A DNA stretch of 64,000 nt from JBFJKD01 sp038106145 (GCA_038106145.1 JAYODD010000004.1:124001-188000); one strand, 5' to 3'. Shown: positions 27,294 to 38,428, counted from the stretch's first letter. Program-made: numbers and translations. The notes: generated by a model from the sequence alone, not told the origin.

Positions 27294-29898
27294 GTGACGT
27301 CTCTCGTCGGTCTCTACGCCCACATTCGCGTTGCGCTGTTGGCCGCCGGATTGCTAATACTGCTATTAATGTCTGGCGCAACGCGACCGCTACACGACTA
27401 TTTCTATCGCTTCGCCAACGCCCTTTCGGTGTTGCCCGCGGGCAGTCAGCACATTCTGCTGGTCACCGTCGAACACGAACAACTGCATGGGGATGGCGAG
27501 TTTTGGCGACAATTACTCAACAAGATCACGGAGCACAACCCGCGTCACATCACATTCGCCACAGCCCCCCAGGAGTTGTCTCTGGAGTATCTTGAAGAGT
27601 TGGCAGGGACAATTCCTTTTACCACCGCGGTGCGTCCGGCAATTCGACCGGATGGCACCCTGCTTGGACTGGATACAGGTGCTGAGCAAAATGGCACCCA
27701 TTCCCACGGATGGCTATTACCCATCTTCTGGAACCCCGATGGCACGCTCGGATATCAGCGATATCTCGACGATTATCCCGCGGCAATAGCCGCTGAATTG
27801 GTCGCTGCGGAGGCTGGCGGTATCGTTCTGGACGATGACCTGGCCGGAAAATTCGATCTACGTGTCACCAACAGCGCCAACCCCCTGCCCAATATGGAGG
27901 CACAATATATTGTCGACTACGGCGTGGTTGCCGACCTGGTCGCGGACAGATGGGTGATCATTGGCCAGTCGCGCCTCTACCCGGCACCCGCCACATTGAT
28001 GGGGGATCGGGCCGGCCTACGGGATGAACTGGAGTTGCGCGGGCAAATTTTGCAAGCGGTCATAGCTCATCGGGTTATCAACCACTTGCCCCTCTGGCAA
28101 ACACTCCTCGGCCTGGCGTCAATGCTGACGCTATCAATCTACGTGCTGACTGTTTTCGCCCATAAACCCGTCATGCCACTGTTGCTCGGGTGGTCGCTGG
28201 CGATGCTCTGCATGGCGGTGGGACTGCTGGTTATCGCCGAGCTGGAAATTCCAGTCGGTTTGGCAATTGCGACACCTTTTTGCGCATCTGCAGCAATGGC
28301 AACGCTGCGCGCGAGTGCGTTGCGACGCGCTCTCGACCGGCTGTTTCCACTGACGGATACCACTGCCAGTTTTTATCAGGAAAGACTCGCCCAACTTACC
28401 GGCGATGTGTCCCTGGAGGATGTGCTTGAACTGGTTTGGCAAACATTGCAAGTCAAACACGCAATTATTCTGCAACTATCGGACGACGATAATTTGTGCC
28501 CGATTAGCCACCGCGGCCACCCGGAGGATGTACTGCCGGGGGACCGGGACATTGCAAGCCNNNNNNNNNNACGATTCCGATATCGAGTACCTGTGTCCGT
28601 TAATCCACGATGGAGAAAAATTGGGCTTCTGGGCGCTGTCGATTACCCGGGACAATATGCAACAAATCCCGCAGTTTGAGGATGTGCTGCGGCAGTACAG
28701 CGCCGAAATCAGTTCGTTGCTCTACGCGCGTAATCGCGCGCGTAGATCACCCCCCCTGCCCAGCCTGACCGACCAGACGCCTACCCATATTAAATTGGAG
28801 ATGCTACGTCGGCGCGCAATCGCCGGGGAGTCGTTACTGCGTTATGCGCAATCTATCCTCAACACGACGGATAACGGCCTGCTGCTGTACAACTTGTTTG
28901 GCAACTTGCAGTTCACCAATACCGCTGCGGAATTGTTCGCAGACATGTTCTCGATACCGGTCGACGCCCTCAATGCCCTGGATTTGCTGAGCGTACTAAC
29001 CGGCTGTAGCGCCGCCAAGGGCCAGGATATCCTGCTGGAAATCGTTATCCATAACTCGTCGGTCTCGTTGCCGATTATCATAACTGGCGATATCACCACC
29101 CATGTGGTGCATGTGCGCGGAGTAGCCGCGTCGAGCGCGTACGCCGCTGATGCATCGACCAGTCCGTTTGCAACCCAGTGGATATTATTCGAAATATATG
29201 ACCAAAGTCGCTTCGCGCAGATTAATCTGGAACAGGACAATCTGGTGCTGAATATCAATGCGAAAATTGGTGAGCTGGCCTCCCTGGCCAGGGCTAAAGG
29301 GCTGGAGATCAAGGATTTCCTTTTGCAAAGCGAACAGCCCTTACAGGATGTAATCGACCTCAACCACATCCTGACGGAAATCGAAAATAATACTGGCAAG
29401 ATCGAACGCCAGTTAACCGCCTTCGAGGATATCGTTGCCAATAGCTATCATTTTGTGGAAGTCAAAAGCGCCGTACAGGACAGCATCGCAAGACACCGGC
29501 GCCAACTTGAAGCGCGCAATCTGACCCTGCGGGTAAACTTGCCGGACCAGACCCATATCTCCAGAGCGGACAATCACGAATTGAGCAGGGTCCTGAATCA
29601 GATCTGGGATTTACTACTGGAGACCGCAGCGGATGGATCCACCCTGAGCATCGACGTGCAAAGCGTCGATGATCTGGGAATCATGTGCACTTTTGACAAT
29701 GAGGGCTACGGTCTGACACCGGGTATCATCGGCGCGTTCGGCCGAGGAGAAGTGTCCCAGCTCAACCCTGCGCTGGCGGCACTTTATTTTTCGGCACGCA
29801 ACGTCAGGCAATGGCCCGGCTCGTTGACCCTTGAAAGCCCAATCGTAGGCCTGCTCACGGTAACATTGACACTGGAAGGCTTTACCGTCCATGTATAA
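27294..29898 (+). CDS. CHASE2-like/GAF/PAS membrane protein with degenerate kinase C-terminus (paralogue 1)
   Basis: About 870 residues, interrupted by a 10-N gap at 28561. One N-terminal membrane helix, a divergent CHASE2-like periplasmic domain to about residue 245 (VADRWVIIGQSRLY, then ELRGQILQAVIAHRVIN), three membrane helices (about 258-345), a GAF-like domain (EYLCPLIHDGEKLGFWALS) and a PAS-like domain (ILNTTDNGLLLYNLFG). The C-terminal 200 residues resemble a histidine-kinase core but lack a phospho-acceptor His in the helical part. The N box is replaced (VLNQIWDLLLETA) and the glycine box is weak (DNEGYGLTP). It is probably a non-enzymatic sensor or regulator. Start is a GTG at 27294. 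First gene of the PgsB/PgsC-like locus. Confidence 0.72.
28561..28570. other. Run of 10 Ns (assembly gap, size wrong)
   Basis: The frame before the gap (from 27294) and the frame after it (through DSDIEYLCPL) differ by one base. The paralogue at 30 kb is continuous across the equivalent place, so the true gap must be a multiple of three. Confidence 0.9.
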
Positions 29899-30016
29899 TC
29901 TGCGCCATGCCTCACCATACTGACAACGCGTCGAATACTCTGATGTCCACGACCACACACGCGCGCGTTCGCCAGACAAGGGCCGTGCGCGGAAAAACGC
30001 CTGACAACAAAATCGG

Positions 30017-32719
30017 ATGTATTGGACCATGCTGAAGCGGCCAAACAAGAAAGCGGCGCTTGAAGCGGGTTATCTGGTCAGCCTGACCTTAGCGTTCCTG
30101 ATGACACTCAATATTTCCGGCGTAGGCGCCACGCTGACGGATACGCTTTACCGTTGGCTGGGACCCCTGGCCTACCACAGCGATGCGACGCAGGATATTT
30201 TTCTGGTACCAGTCAATCAGAGTGATCTAAAACAGGAAGAGAAATTTTGGCGGCAACTTATCGCTGAATTGGCGCGTCACCAGCCTCGCCACATCTTGCT
30301 GACGGTATTTCCGCGCAATGCCGGACCATTATTTTATCGGGAGTTAGCACGCCTGCCCTCGGTCAGCCTCGGGCTGTCCCCCGTGTTATTGCCCGACGGC
30401 AGCATAGCAGTGGCTGATAGTCCCGCGACCGATGAGTCATTCCCGCGCGGTTGGTTATTACCCGTACGCTGGCTGGGTGATGGCACACTCGGCTACCAAC
30501 GCAGTATCACCAGTGAGGACCAGCACACACTCGCCGTCGAGCTGGTGGCGGCCCGAACTAGCGGCGCGGATATTACCGTCATTCCGGACGAATTCAGGGC
30601 ACTGCCATCTCCCGATGGGGACGCACTGCCCCAGATTGACGCTGCTTACGTGGCTCAATTTGGGGTAGTCCCCGATCTGGTTAAAGACAAATGGGTGGTG
30701 ATTGGGCACGCCAATCTGTCGCCCCAGCCCTTTACCGGACCAACACCATCCAATGTTTTGCGTGGCAGTCTTAATTTGCACGGTGAAATTCTCGACGCGG
30801 TTCTACAGCATCGCTTTATCACCCGCATCAACGGATGGGGCGCAGCAGTACTGCTTTTTTGCATTTTTTTACTGGCCATCACTATACTCAACAGCGCGTT
30901 CGCTGCACAACAGCGGTGGCTACTGGGCGCGTGGATGCTCATCGTGCCGACGCTGTCCCTGGTTCTCTACCGATGGTTGTACCTACAGCTGCCGGCTGCG
31001 GAAATACTATTAGTGCCCGTATGTGTAGCGGTATTTAATACCTTACGCAAACACCGCAAGGAAAAGGCGATTTTTCTCAAAGTGGCGCAGCTTACGGAAG
31101 GCAGCATGGATCGCCAGCGAGATTTGTCGCGATTTTTTTATGGCGAGGGGCATTGGGAAAAAATACTGCTGCTGATAAAACAAACTTTACAGCTTGATCG
31201 CACCCTGATTCTTGAACGAGCGCCAGGCAAGGATCATTTACAGGTGGTAGCCAGTCACAACTGCGACATTAAGCAGCTATTCGAACAGCGCCGCGATTTT
31301 AATCGCCCGCCGTTTGATATCGCGCTGCAACACGGTCGGCCAATACAACCGCAACGGCCTTTTTTCCAAATTGATGAAAAACGCGAAGTTCAGTACCTTT
31401 GCCCCCTGACTCATAGCGGGGAAGTGCTCGGTTTTTGGGCAATCACGCTAACCAAGGAAAGCATGCTGGGCACCCCTCGCTTTGAAGAAATTCTACGGCA
31501 ATATACCGCGCAAATCAGCGAACTTCTTTACAACCGCAATCAAATTGGAAAACAGCCCGGCGATCTGCTGAACAGCGGAGGTGGCCAGCAAATACAGAAC
31601 CTTAATCGAGAAACTATTTTACAACGGGTGGTTGCGCTGGAAGGGCAACTGCGAAATTACAACGCGCTGATTAACTGCACAAATTCGGGGTTATTTCTCT
31701 ATGACCTGTTTGGCAATCTGGTGCTTAGCAATGCCGCCGCGCAGGCGTACGCCCGCCAGCACAACATCCCCGTATTTGAGGGCAATGCACTGGATTTGCT
31801 GGTCGCCCTCGCGGGTTGTACCCAGCGCAAGGCGCAGGATATTCTGCTCGATGCAATCGTTAACGCGACCACCATGGCACTCCCGGTTATCTCCGCTGAT
31901 GGCGTCTCCACCCACATCGTGCATATTCGCGCCGTACCCTCCACACACGAACCTGAAATGAATTCTGTGCCCCTGCCCTTTGACGCGCAGGGGATTTTGT
32001 TTGAACTGATCGACAATAGTCGTATTGCGCGTATTAACCGCGAGCAGGACAACCTGTTGATCAATCTCGGCTCAAAGGTAATCGATCTGATTCAAAGCGC
32101 CTACCTCACGGCGGGCATGGTAAAACGCACGCTGCAATCGAACCAACTCTCAGCCATGGACGTTGAAGACATGGAGGAAATCCTGCGGGAAATGACGCGA
32201 ACTATAAGCGCCATCAATGCACAGGTGAACGCCTCGGAAGACATTGTGCGCTCGGGGTATTTTTATGCAGATCTCAAGCAGGCACTTGACGACAGTATCG
32301 AGCGCCATCAACCGGCTATTCTGGGGCGCATGCTTGAACTGGAAACCAACATCCCCTCTTACAGCCAGCTGGCCAAAGCCAACGTGCGCGAACTGGACCG
32401 CGTACTAGATCGAATCTGGGAACTATTGCTGGAAACCTGCGAAGAAGGCTCGTCCCTGCAAATCAATCTGGAAGAATTCGACGAAGGGGGCAAGACCCAT
32501 ATTTATTGCGTGTTCAATAATATCGGCTACGGGTTGACCGAAGAGATAATCGGCTCCTACAGTAAAGGCGAGCTGGCGCAGCTGACACCGCAATTATCCT
32601 CACTACGGCTGGCGGCAAACGAAGTGACACAATGGCCCGGCGCCATCACGCTGCGCTCCAATTTTGGTCAATCACTGTCGATTAGCCTGATGCTGGAAAG
32701 TTTCTCCCCCCATGCTTAA
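30017..32719 (+). CDS. CHASE2-like/GAF/PAS membrane protein with degenerate kinase C-terminus (paralogue 2)
   Basis: 900 residues, intact. Same architecture as the preceding gene and alignable along its length. N-terminal membrane helix (VSLTLAFLMTLNISGVGATL), CHASE2-like domain ending VKDKWVVIGHANLS, three membrane helices (about 275-340), GAF (QYLCPLTHSGEVLGFWAIT), PAS (LINCTNSGLFLYDLFGN), and a kinase-like C-terminus. In the C-terminus the dimerisation helices have no His, the N box reads VLDRIWELLLETC, and the glycine box is FNNIGYGLTEE. The equivalent catalytic positions are lost in both paralogues, which suggests selection for a non-kinase role. The upstream 118 bases have no obvious promoter; the next gene starts 36 bases downstream. 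Confidence 0.75.
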   Translation: MYWTMLKRPNKKAALEAGYLVSLTLAFLMTLNISGVGATLTDTLYRWLGPLAYHSDATQDIFLVPVNQSDLKQEEKFWRQLIAELARHQPRHILLTVFPRNAGPLFYRELARLPSVSLGLSPVLLPDGSIAVADSPATDESFPRGWLLPVRWLGDGTLGYQRSITSEDQHTLAVELVAARTSGADITVIPDEFRALPSPDGDALPQIDAAYVAQFGVVPDLVKDKWVVIGHANLSPQPFTGPTPSNVLRGSLNLHGEILDAVLQHRFITRINGWGAAVLLFCIFLLAITILNSAFAAQQRWLLGAWMLIVPTLSLVLYRWLYLQLPAAEILLVPVCVAVFNTLRKHRKEKAIFLKVAQLTEGSMDRQRDLSRFFYGEGHWEKILLLIKQTLQLDRTLILERAPGKDHLQVVASHNCDIKQLFEQRRDFNRPPFDIALQHGRPIQPQRPFFQIDEKREVQYLCPLTHSGEVLGFWAITLTKESMLGTPRFEEILRQYTAQISELLYNRNQIGKQPGDLLNSGGGQQIQNLNRETILQRVVALEGQLRNYNALINCTNSGLFLYDLFGNLVLSNAAAQAYARQHNIPVFEGNALDLLVALAGCTQRKAQDILLDAIVNATTMALPVISADGVSTHIVHIRAVPSTHEPEMNSVPLPFDAQGILFELIDNSRIARINREQDNLLINLGSKVIDLIQSAYLTAGMVKRTLQSNQLSAMDVEDMEEILREMTRTISAINAQVNASEDIVRSGYFYADLKQALDDSIERHQPAILGRMLELETNIPSYSQLAKANVRELDRVLDRIWELLLETCEEGSSLQINLEEFDEGGKTHIYCVFNNIGYGLTEEIIGSYSKGELAQLTPQLSSLRLAANEVTQWPGAITLRSNFGQSLSISLMLESFSPHA

Positions 32720-32755
32720 TATCCGTTTACCCGTCCTTACCACAGGAAGACATTA

Positions 32756-35700
32756 ATGCCAGTGCTCGCGATATTTCCCGAAGGGAGTCTCGCCAGTTCG
32801 GTAATTACCACCGTGTGGATCGGTGTATTTGTTATCGCGTTTTTCAACCTGCGCTTTGGTTGGGGATTATCCGGCCTGGTGGTGCCGGGTTACCTGGTAC
32901 CGCTAATATTGATCAAACCCTGGGCCGTTGTCGCCATAAGTATCGAGGGCGCCGCCGCCTATTTACTGGTGTACTGGCTATGCCGACTACTTGAAGCCAG
33001 CGGTTTTATCAGCGAATTTTTTGGCCGCGACCGCTTTTTCGTACTGATTCTGGCCAGCGTCCTGGTGCGCCTTGGTTTTGATGAAATAATTTTTCCAGGC
33101 GTCGGTTCGTGGCTGGTCGAGAACTTCAATATCAATTTCGACTATAGCGACAATTTGCACAGTTTTGGCCTGATTATTGTCGCGCTGATTGCCAACTCTT
33201 TCTGGAAACCCGGCTTGCGCATCGGTCTGTTCTGGTACCTGACGATACTGGCCATCACCGCCATCATCGTGCGTTATGGTCTGATGGAGTTTACCAATTT
33301 TGGGCTAAGTAATCTGAGTTATCTGTACGAAGACATCGCCAGTTCAATGTTGGCCAGCCCCAAGGCCTATATCATCCTGTTAACCACCGCTTACATCGCG
33401 TCGCGTATGAATCTCATTTATTCCTGGGAATTCAGCGGCATTTTGATTCCCTCGTTATTGGCGTTGCAGTGGTACCAACCGCTAAAAATATTGTTCACTC
33501 TCGCCGAAACGATTGTGATTTACCTGTTAGCGTTGGCGGTATTGCGCCTGCCGATGTTCAGCGACAAGGATATTTCCGGTAGTCGCCAGCTACTGCTGTT
33601 CTTTAATATAAGTTTTGCCTACAAGTTTATAGTTGGTCTGGGCCTTCAGGAATTTTTTCCCGCGGCAAAAATTACCGATTACTACGCCTTTGGTTATCTA
33701 CTCTCGACACTATTGGCGATAAAGATATTTAACAAACGCATCATAGGCCAGGCCACCTACGCGACATTGCACACATCAATTATTGGGGTATTGGCTGCCA
33801 GCATCATTGGCTTTTCCCTGAGCGTCACCAACCTGCAACTACTGATCGATGAACCTGCTCCCATCGACACGCCGCGGGTGCACGAAATGGACGCTGACGC
33901 CCTGCCGACCCTATTCGACCAGCAGGCCATCAATATCTATAGAAACACTCAGCCCGATATACACTACGCACCGACTCTTGGCGAACAGGATACCTTTCGC
34001 CGGGGCCTGGATCTGGTAAAAACCTATATCGCGGGCGGAACGCGTAAAGACCTCAATGTTGCCGCCAACCTCTTCCACGAAATTGATTACGATACGATAT
34101 TGCTCGACGACCGTTACGTAATTTTGCGGGATAATTCTGAACGCTACAATCGAGGACTCTATGTCATTGATGCGCACAGCACCTCCCGAGCGCTAATAGA
34201 AGTTGAACACGCGCGCACCGAACAGGACAGCGCGGATATCGGCATTAATTATTTTAAAATACTGGGCGCGCGGGCATTGATTATTGCCGACACGGACGTT
34301 ATGGACGACGCGCAGCTGGCACTCAGCCTGTATTTCAGCTTTCACAAAGCCTTCCACAACAACGACACCCTGCGTCCCAGAATTTATAACCTGGACAATA
34401 TTCGCAACTTTGACCAAGCACTTATCGAATCCGCAACGAATCTGCAAGCCATGCCAAATTCCTTGTGGATTACCGGAAGCCTTCCGCCTTCCGTGGACTT
34501 GACGCAACTGACCGCTGCACTGGGCAGCTATCGAACCTACTGGGCTTCACCTCCCACCGCGCGCAACACTGCGGGGTTGGGTAATCGCGGCATTGCGGAA
34601 TTGTTCGTTACACCCGCAACCAGTAATGCGCTGCTGATGCGCAGGACCGGGGCTAACCAGGCTCAGTCACAAATCTACAGCCACATCAATGGCCATCTGC
34701 ACGAATGGCTTATGACCGCCAAGAGTCATATCGCACACGCCGGCAGTAATCTTTATCGTCACCCGCATTTTGCCGAGCTGGTGTATCTCGATCAGGCAGT
34801 GGTAGCGCCGTTGATGTCCTTGCGCGACCGCCTGGAAGCAGATACCCCGCTGACGGGAGCGGAAAGCGTACAGCTGTCGCGGATCGCACAACGGGCCAAA
34901 CTCGTCAATATGCAACTTCTGGTGTTTGATAACCTGTCGGATCAATCAAACTATCTGATCCTTCACGACGATCACCATGTTTCTCAGCCGTATTATTGGG
35001 GAACCTACGTGCTACGCCGTGGCCCGCGGCGCAATATCGCGGTCGGCATTCCACACCCGTTATTCGAAGCGCAAACCTTCGAATTTGGTTCCATTTTATT
35101 GCGCGCTCTGGATGCCGACTCCCTGCTAATTGCCGGCGCTCATCCCAAGGCAAACCTCGATGGACGCGCCAATGTTACCAATCTACATAATGGCCGCACT
35201 CCGTATAACCTGTTACACACCGCTGTGTTAAGAGCGGCACAAAGTCAGCCTTTTCTCAGCATTCAGGTCCGCGGCGTAGCATTTCGCGAAAAACCGCCGC
35301 CCACCGACGATCACTTTCTGATCGCGTTTTCGACCGGTCCCGCCAGCGCCCCAATGCGGGTAGCCAGTCCTTTGCGGGATCACCTGATAAACACATTCGC
35401 CACATTGGGTTTTCGCTCGAAACTGGTGAACGGGGACAATGAAAGTGCTGGTTACGACAATCCATTAACGCCGCAACTGCAGTATGTATTTGCCGCCGCC
35501 AATAAAGTGATGGCAACAGTGTGGCTTACTCCCTATTCCCGCGCCTCCTATCGGGACCGGCGCGACGATCGACTACAGCAGGCGACATTTGATGCGATTA
35601 ATATCGAAACTCGCAACGCGGATGTGCGCTCCTTGCTTAAAAATGCAAGGCTTGCACCCCTGCCACAACGGATTGAAGATCGCGTTATCGCCATCCTCAA

Positions 35701-35968
35701 ACAATATGTCGCCAATCGTAATATCGTCGCTCTGGCCGAACTTGAACTGCTGCGCGATCAGGTGCGTAGCGTACGTCTGCTGGATCCCAATACCGGCCTT
35801 TCGTTTCTGGCTTTCTTTACTGCTGACGGCCAACTCGGCTTACTGGCCAATTTGTTTCCAATCTCGGATAACGTTTATCGCCTGAAGCAAGGAGCGGTAG
35901 ACGATGAAGTTATCGACGAATTTATGATTTCTGGGCAAGCATTGTTACGTCCGGAGCAGCCGCGATGA
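32756..35968 (+). CDS. Tandem PgsC/CapC-like membrane protein fused to two PghP-like domains
   Basis: 1070 residues. Residues 1-190 match PgsC/CapC of poly-gamma-glutamate synthase: SGLVVPGYLVPL (near 38-50) equals the PgsC hallmark, and NSFWKPGLRIGLFW equals the conserved C-terminal part. Residues about 205-365 are a second, more divergent copy (WEFSGILIPSLLALQW). There are about ten or more membrane helices in all. The remaining 700 residues hold two copies of one soluble domain: copy 1 around RGLYVIDAHSTSRALIEVEH (His485, Glu489) and copy 2 around RNIAVGIPHPLFE (His767, Glu771) then AGAHPKAN and SIQVRGVAF. These align with the secreted protein at 38.4 kb and resemble PghP zinc hydrolases. 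The second zinc His of PghP (HG) is RG here, so the copies may be inactive binders. The ATG has GGAAG upstream; the stop overlaps the next gene by four bases. Confidence 0.78.
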   Translation: MPVLAIFPEGSLASSVITTVWIGVFVIAFFNLRFGWGLSGLVVPGYLVPLILIKPWAVVAISIEGAAAYLLVYWLCRLLEASGFISEFFGRDRFFVLILASVLVRLGFDEIIFPGVGSWLVENFNINFDYSDNLHSFGLIIVALIANSFWKPGLRIGLFWYLTILAITAIIVRYGLMEFTNFGLSNLSYLYEDIASSMLASPKAYIILLTTAYIASRMNLIYSWEFSGILIPSLLALQWYQPLKILFTLAETIVIYLLALAVLRLPMFSDKDISGSRQLLLFFNISFAYKFIVGLGLQEFFPAAKITDYYAFGYLLSTLLAIKIFNKRIIGQATYATLHTSIIGVLAASIIGFSLSVTNLQLLIDEPAPIDTPRVHEMDADALPTLFDQQAINIYRNTQPDIHYAPTLGEQDTFRRGLDLVKTYIAGGTRKDLNVAANLFHEIDYDTILLDDRYVILRDNSERYNRGLYVIDAHSTSRALIEVEHARTEQDSADIGINYFKILGARALIIADTDVMDDAQLALSLYFSFHKAFHNNDTLRPRIYNLDNIRNFDQALIESATNLQAMPNSLWITGSLPPSVDLTQLTAALGSYRTYWASPPTARNTAGLGNRGIAELFVTPATSNALLMRRTGANQAQSQIYSHINGHLHEWLMTAKSHIAHAGSNLYRHPHFAELVYLDQAVVAPLMSLRDRLEADTPLTGAESVQLSRIAQRAKLVNMQLLVFDNLSDQSNYLILHDDHHVSQPYYWGTYVLRRGPRRNIAVGIPHPLFEAQTFEFGSILLRALDADSLLIAGAHPKANLDGRANVTNLHNGRTPYNLLHTAVLRAAQSQPFLSIQVRGVAFREKPPPTDDHFLIAFSTGPASAPMRVASPLRDHLINTFATLGFRSKLVNGDNESAGYDNPLTPQLQYVFAAANKVMATVWLTPYSRASYRDRRDDRLQQATFDAINIETRNADVRSLLKNARLAPLPQRIEDRVIAILKQYVANRNIVALAELELLRDQVRSVRLLDPNTGLSFLAFFTADGQLGLLANLFPISDNVYRLKQGAVDDEVIDEFMISGQALLRPEQPR

Positions 35969-38421
35969 GAACCCTGTTTCGTGCAATTTTGCTGGCACTG
36001 GCCGCTGTGGTAATTAGCATCACTGCGGTGCGGGGTTATCGCTATCTCAGCAATGCGGAATTTACCGGCTCGGGTTTGCTGCTGGACAGAACCCTCAAGC
36101 GTAAGGAAGTTTACAGTATAGGGCGGGATAACTGGCTCGAATTCCCGGTTTCCGGTATTTACGACGCGCTGCGGGTTAGCAGTTTCGCACGCTTACAAAA
36201 CAAGCGCGCGGATTACCAGGAAGACACCGAATTTTTTTATACCATCGAATATCAGATTCTCGATGATCAGGATCAATCTCTGCTGCACGACACCTATCAG
36301 GTACGCACGTTTTTACCGGATCTTTTCTATGCAGCCAACGGTGAATATACCGAAACCAAATACCTCGACGGCCTGATCGCGCCAATCACAGCGGGTAAGT
36401 TTTTTGACCTTGACCTGAGCGCGCTACAAAACGCGCATCGGATTCGGCTACGGATATTTGAAACCGATAATCCGATCGACGAGGTGTTGGTTAGAGTATT
36501 GATGCACCGGCAACTGCGCGAGGACCAGGCCAGATTGCGGTGGCTGCGTCTCGGCGCGGATAAACAACGGCGTATTACCGACTACCATGTCTTTCCCGCG
36601 TCGTTAATGACCCCGCGGGAAATTAACGATCGCGTCGCGCAACGCTGGTACCCCAAAGCCCCAACCGGCACAGGTTTTCAAACGCGCACTCTGTATACCC
36701 GCAATATCGATGAAGACGATATGTTCTTGGAAGATATTCCATTGAGTATCGGACGCCCAATCGACGCAACTCTGCGCGTAACTGCAATTGTACCAGAGGC
36801 AACTGAACTGGACGTGTCGTTCAAGCCCACCGGCGTCGTCACTTCCGGTCCTTTCACGGCAACTGTGCGTTACTGGAATCACCTGTTGCAACAACCCACA
36901 AGTTACGTATTTGATCTCGAACGGAGTTCACCCACCCTACGTAAAAAATTTGCACCGGGTTTTATCGAGATCGAGACCGAAGCGTCCTTTCAGGCAGTGA
37001 TCACCTCGCCAACTTTGGAGGACGGGGATGTCAATCTGCTTTATAAACTCAACATCTTTAAGCTCGACCCCCGCGCGGTGGTTACCTACAGTACGCATAC
37101 TCCGACCAACCTGAATACCGATATTCGAATAGATCTACGCAGTGAGCAATTCACCCCTGCAGCCCAGCATCGGGACGCGTATGGTTCGCATAAAAAAATG
37201 GAGCCTGCTACCTATCGCATAGTCGACGCCGCCGGCAGCATATTGAGCACTGGTACATTAGTAGTGCCCACGCAGCAATCCGCGTACGATATCCTGATTG
37301 CCCAGCGCGAGTGGCGACCCATTAGCGATAAGTACAGTTATTATCTGCGCCTGCCAAAAAACACCCACCATATCGAGCTCACCGGAGAGACCAACACCTA
37401 CGTCTCGCTGTATTCCCGTCCATCCGGGCTTCCGTTGAAGCGGGTGGTGCCAAAGGACTATCGTACCTGGGAGCACCGGGGCGGCCGCATCCCCAGCTGG
37501 TTTCTGATGTTGCCGGAGAACGACACGGAACTGACCCTCGCCGCCCGCAAGCAACAAATCACCATTCAACCGCGGCCGCCGCTACGCAATGTCGATATTC
37601 TCGCCGGAATCTATGACTGGGAAGAAATTGCGCCCACCAGCAATGTCACCGGCAAGCCAGTGATGGTCAAACCTTTCCATGCCAATCAACCCCGCGAAGC
37701 CGCTGCGGGGAATTTTTATGCCTCCCTGAAACCCGGCCAACCTGTCGCGCTTGTAGCGTCCGCCGGACTGGCCACCGTAACCCCCACCCTGCTTTATCAT
37801 CGTAGCGTCAGCACCGCGCAAACCGTAACGGTCAAGGTCGACAATAAACCCCTGGGCAATTTTTTTATTCAAGGACGCACCGGACTACTGTCTCTTGCGC
37901 CAATTCCAGCCGGCAGTCACAGCTTCAGCATTAGCTCCGCCGGGCGCAATGACGATACCCGCTGGTTTATCAACCGCTGTCGCTGCGATTTTGTCTGGCA
38001 GCAACGCTTTGCCTATTTGTTCAATGGTCGCAACCTGGTTTTCGATATCGAAAAAATTGGCTCTGACCGGCAGAACTTCACGCTGGTGGCCTTTCCCGCC
38101 TCCGGCGGCCCCCAACCAACCCGGATTAACGTTGCCGTTGAGGGGCTACCCCCCCGCTCCGGCCCCTATAGCGCCTGGACCTTTGGGGAAACACAATTTA
38201 CGCTGGAGGCCAGGAGTGGTGAATCGGAGGGTTTCGAGATGGATCACCAGGCTCGCCCCCTGGGAGTCGCGCAACGGTTGGTCGTGAGTCTGGGTGAAGA
38301 TGTGCCCGCGGGAAGGTACCGTCTGCGGGTACACGCAGTGGATGGTCCCACACCGCTGATGCAACTTTACAGCATCCGCGCGGAACCGGGCGTCGCCCAA
38401 TTTTTTATCGAAGATTTGTGA
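35965..38421 (+). CDS. Membrane-anchored beta-rich periplasmic protein of unknown function
   Basis: 818 residues. I do not recognise a named family. An N-terminal helix (residues 5-23, FRAILLALAAVVISITAV) anchors the protein or is a signal peptide. The rest is predicted periplasmic and beta-strand rich with no cysteine cluster except CRCDF near residue 673. A module near residues 585-650 (ASLKPGQPVALVASAG, then LAPIPAGSHSFSIS) resembles modules in the 1710-residue protein encoded downstream. Start overlaps the stop of the PgsC-like gene (ATGA), and the next gene starts 7 bases after its stop, so it is part of the same unit. By position it could replace the missing PgsA/CapA. No enzyme motif is seen. 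Confidence 0.6.
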   Translation: MRTLFRAILLALAAVVISITAVRGYRYLSNAEFTGSGLLLDRTLKRKEVYSIGRDNWLEFPVSGIYDALRVSSFARLQNKRADYQEDTEFFYTIEYQILDDQDQSLLHDTYQVRTFLPDLFYAANGEYTETKYLDGLIAPITAGKFFDLDLSALQNAHRIRLRIFETDNPIDEVLVRVLMHRQLREDQARLRWLRLGADKQRRITDYHVFPASLMTPREINDRVAQRWYPKAPTGTGFQTRTLYTRNIDEDDMFLEDIPLSIGRPIDATLRVTAIVPEATELDVSFKPTGVVTSGPFTATVRYWNHLLQQPTSYVFDLERSSPTLRKKFAPGFIEIETEASFQAVITSPTLEDGDVNLLYKLNIFKLDPRAVVTYSTHTPTNLNTDIRIDLRSEQFTPAAQHRDAYGSHKKMEPATYRIVDAAGSILSTGTLVVPTQQSAYDILIAQREWRPISDKYSYYLRLPKNTHHIELTGETNTYVSLYSRPSGLPLKRVVPKDYRTWEHRGGRIPSWFLMLPENDTELTLAARKQQITIQPRPPLRNVDILAGIYDWEEIAPTSNVTGKPVMVKPFHANQPREAAAGNFYASLKPGQPVALVASAGLATVTPTLLYHRSVSTAQTVTVKVDNKPLGNFFIQGRTGLLSLAPIPAGSHSFSISSAGRNDDTRWFINRCRCDFVWQQRFAYLFNGRNLVFDIEKIGSDRQNFTLVAFPASGGPQPTRINVAVEGLPPRSGPYSAWTFGETQFTLEARSGESEGFEMDHQARPLGVAQRLVVSLGEDVPAGRYRLRVHAVDGPTPLMQLYSIRAEPGVAQFFIEDL

Positions 38422-38428
38422 GGGTATC

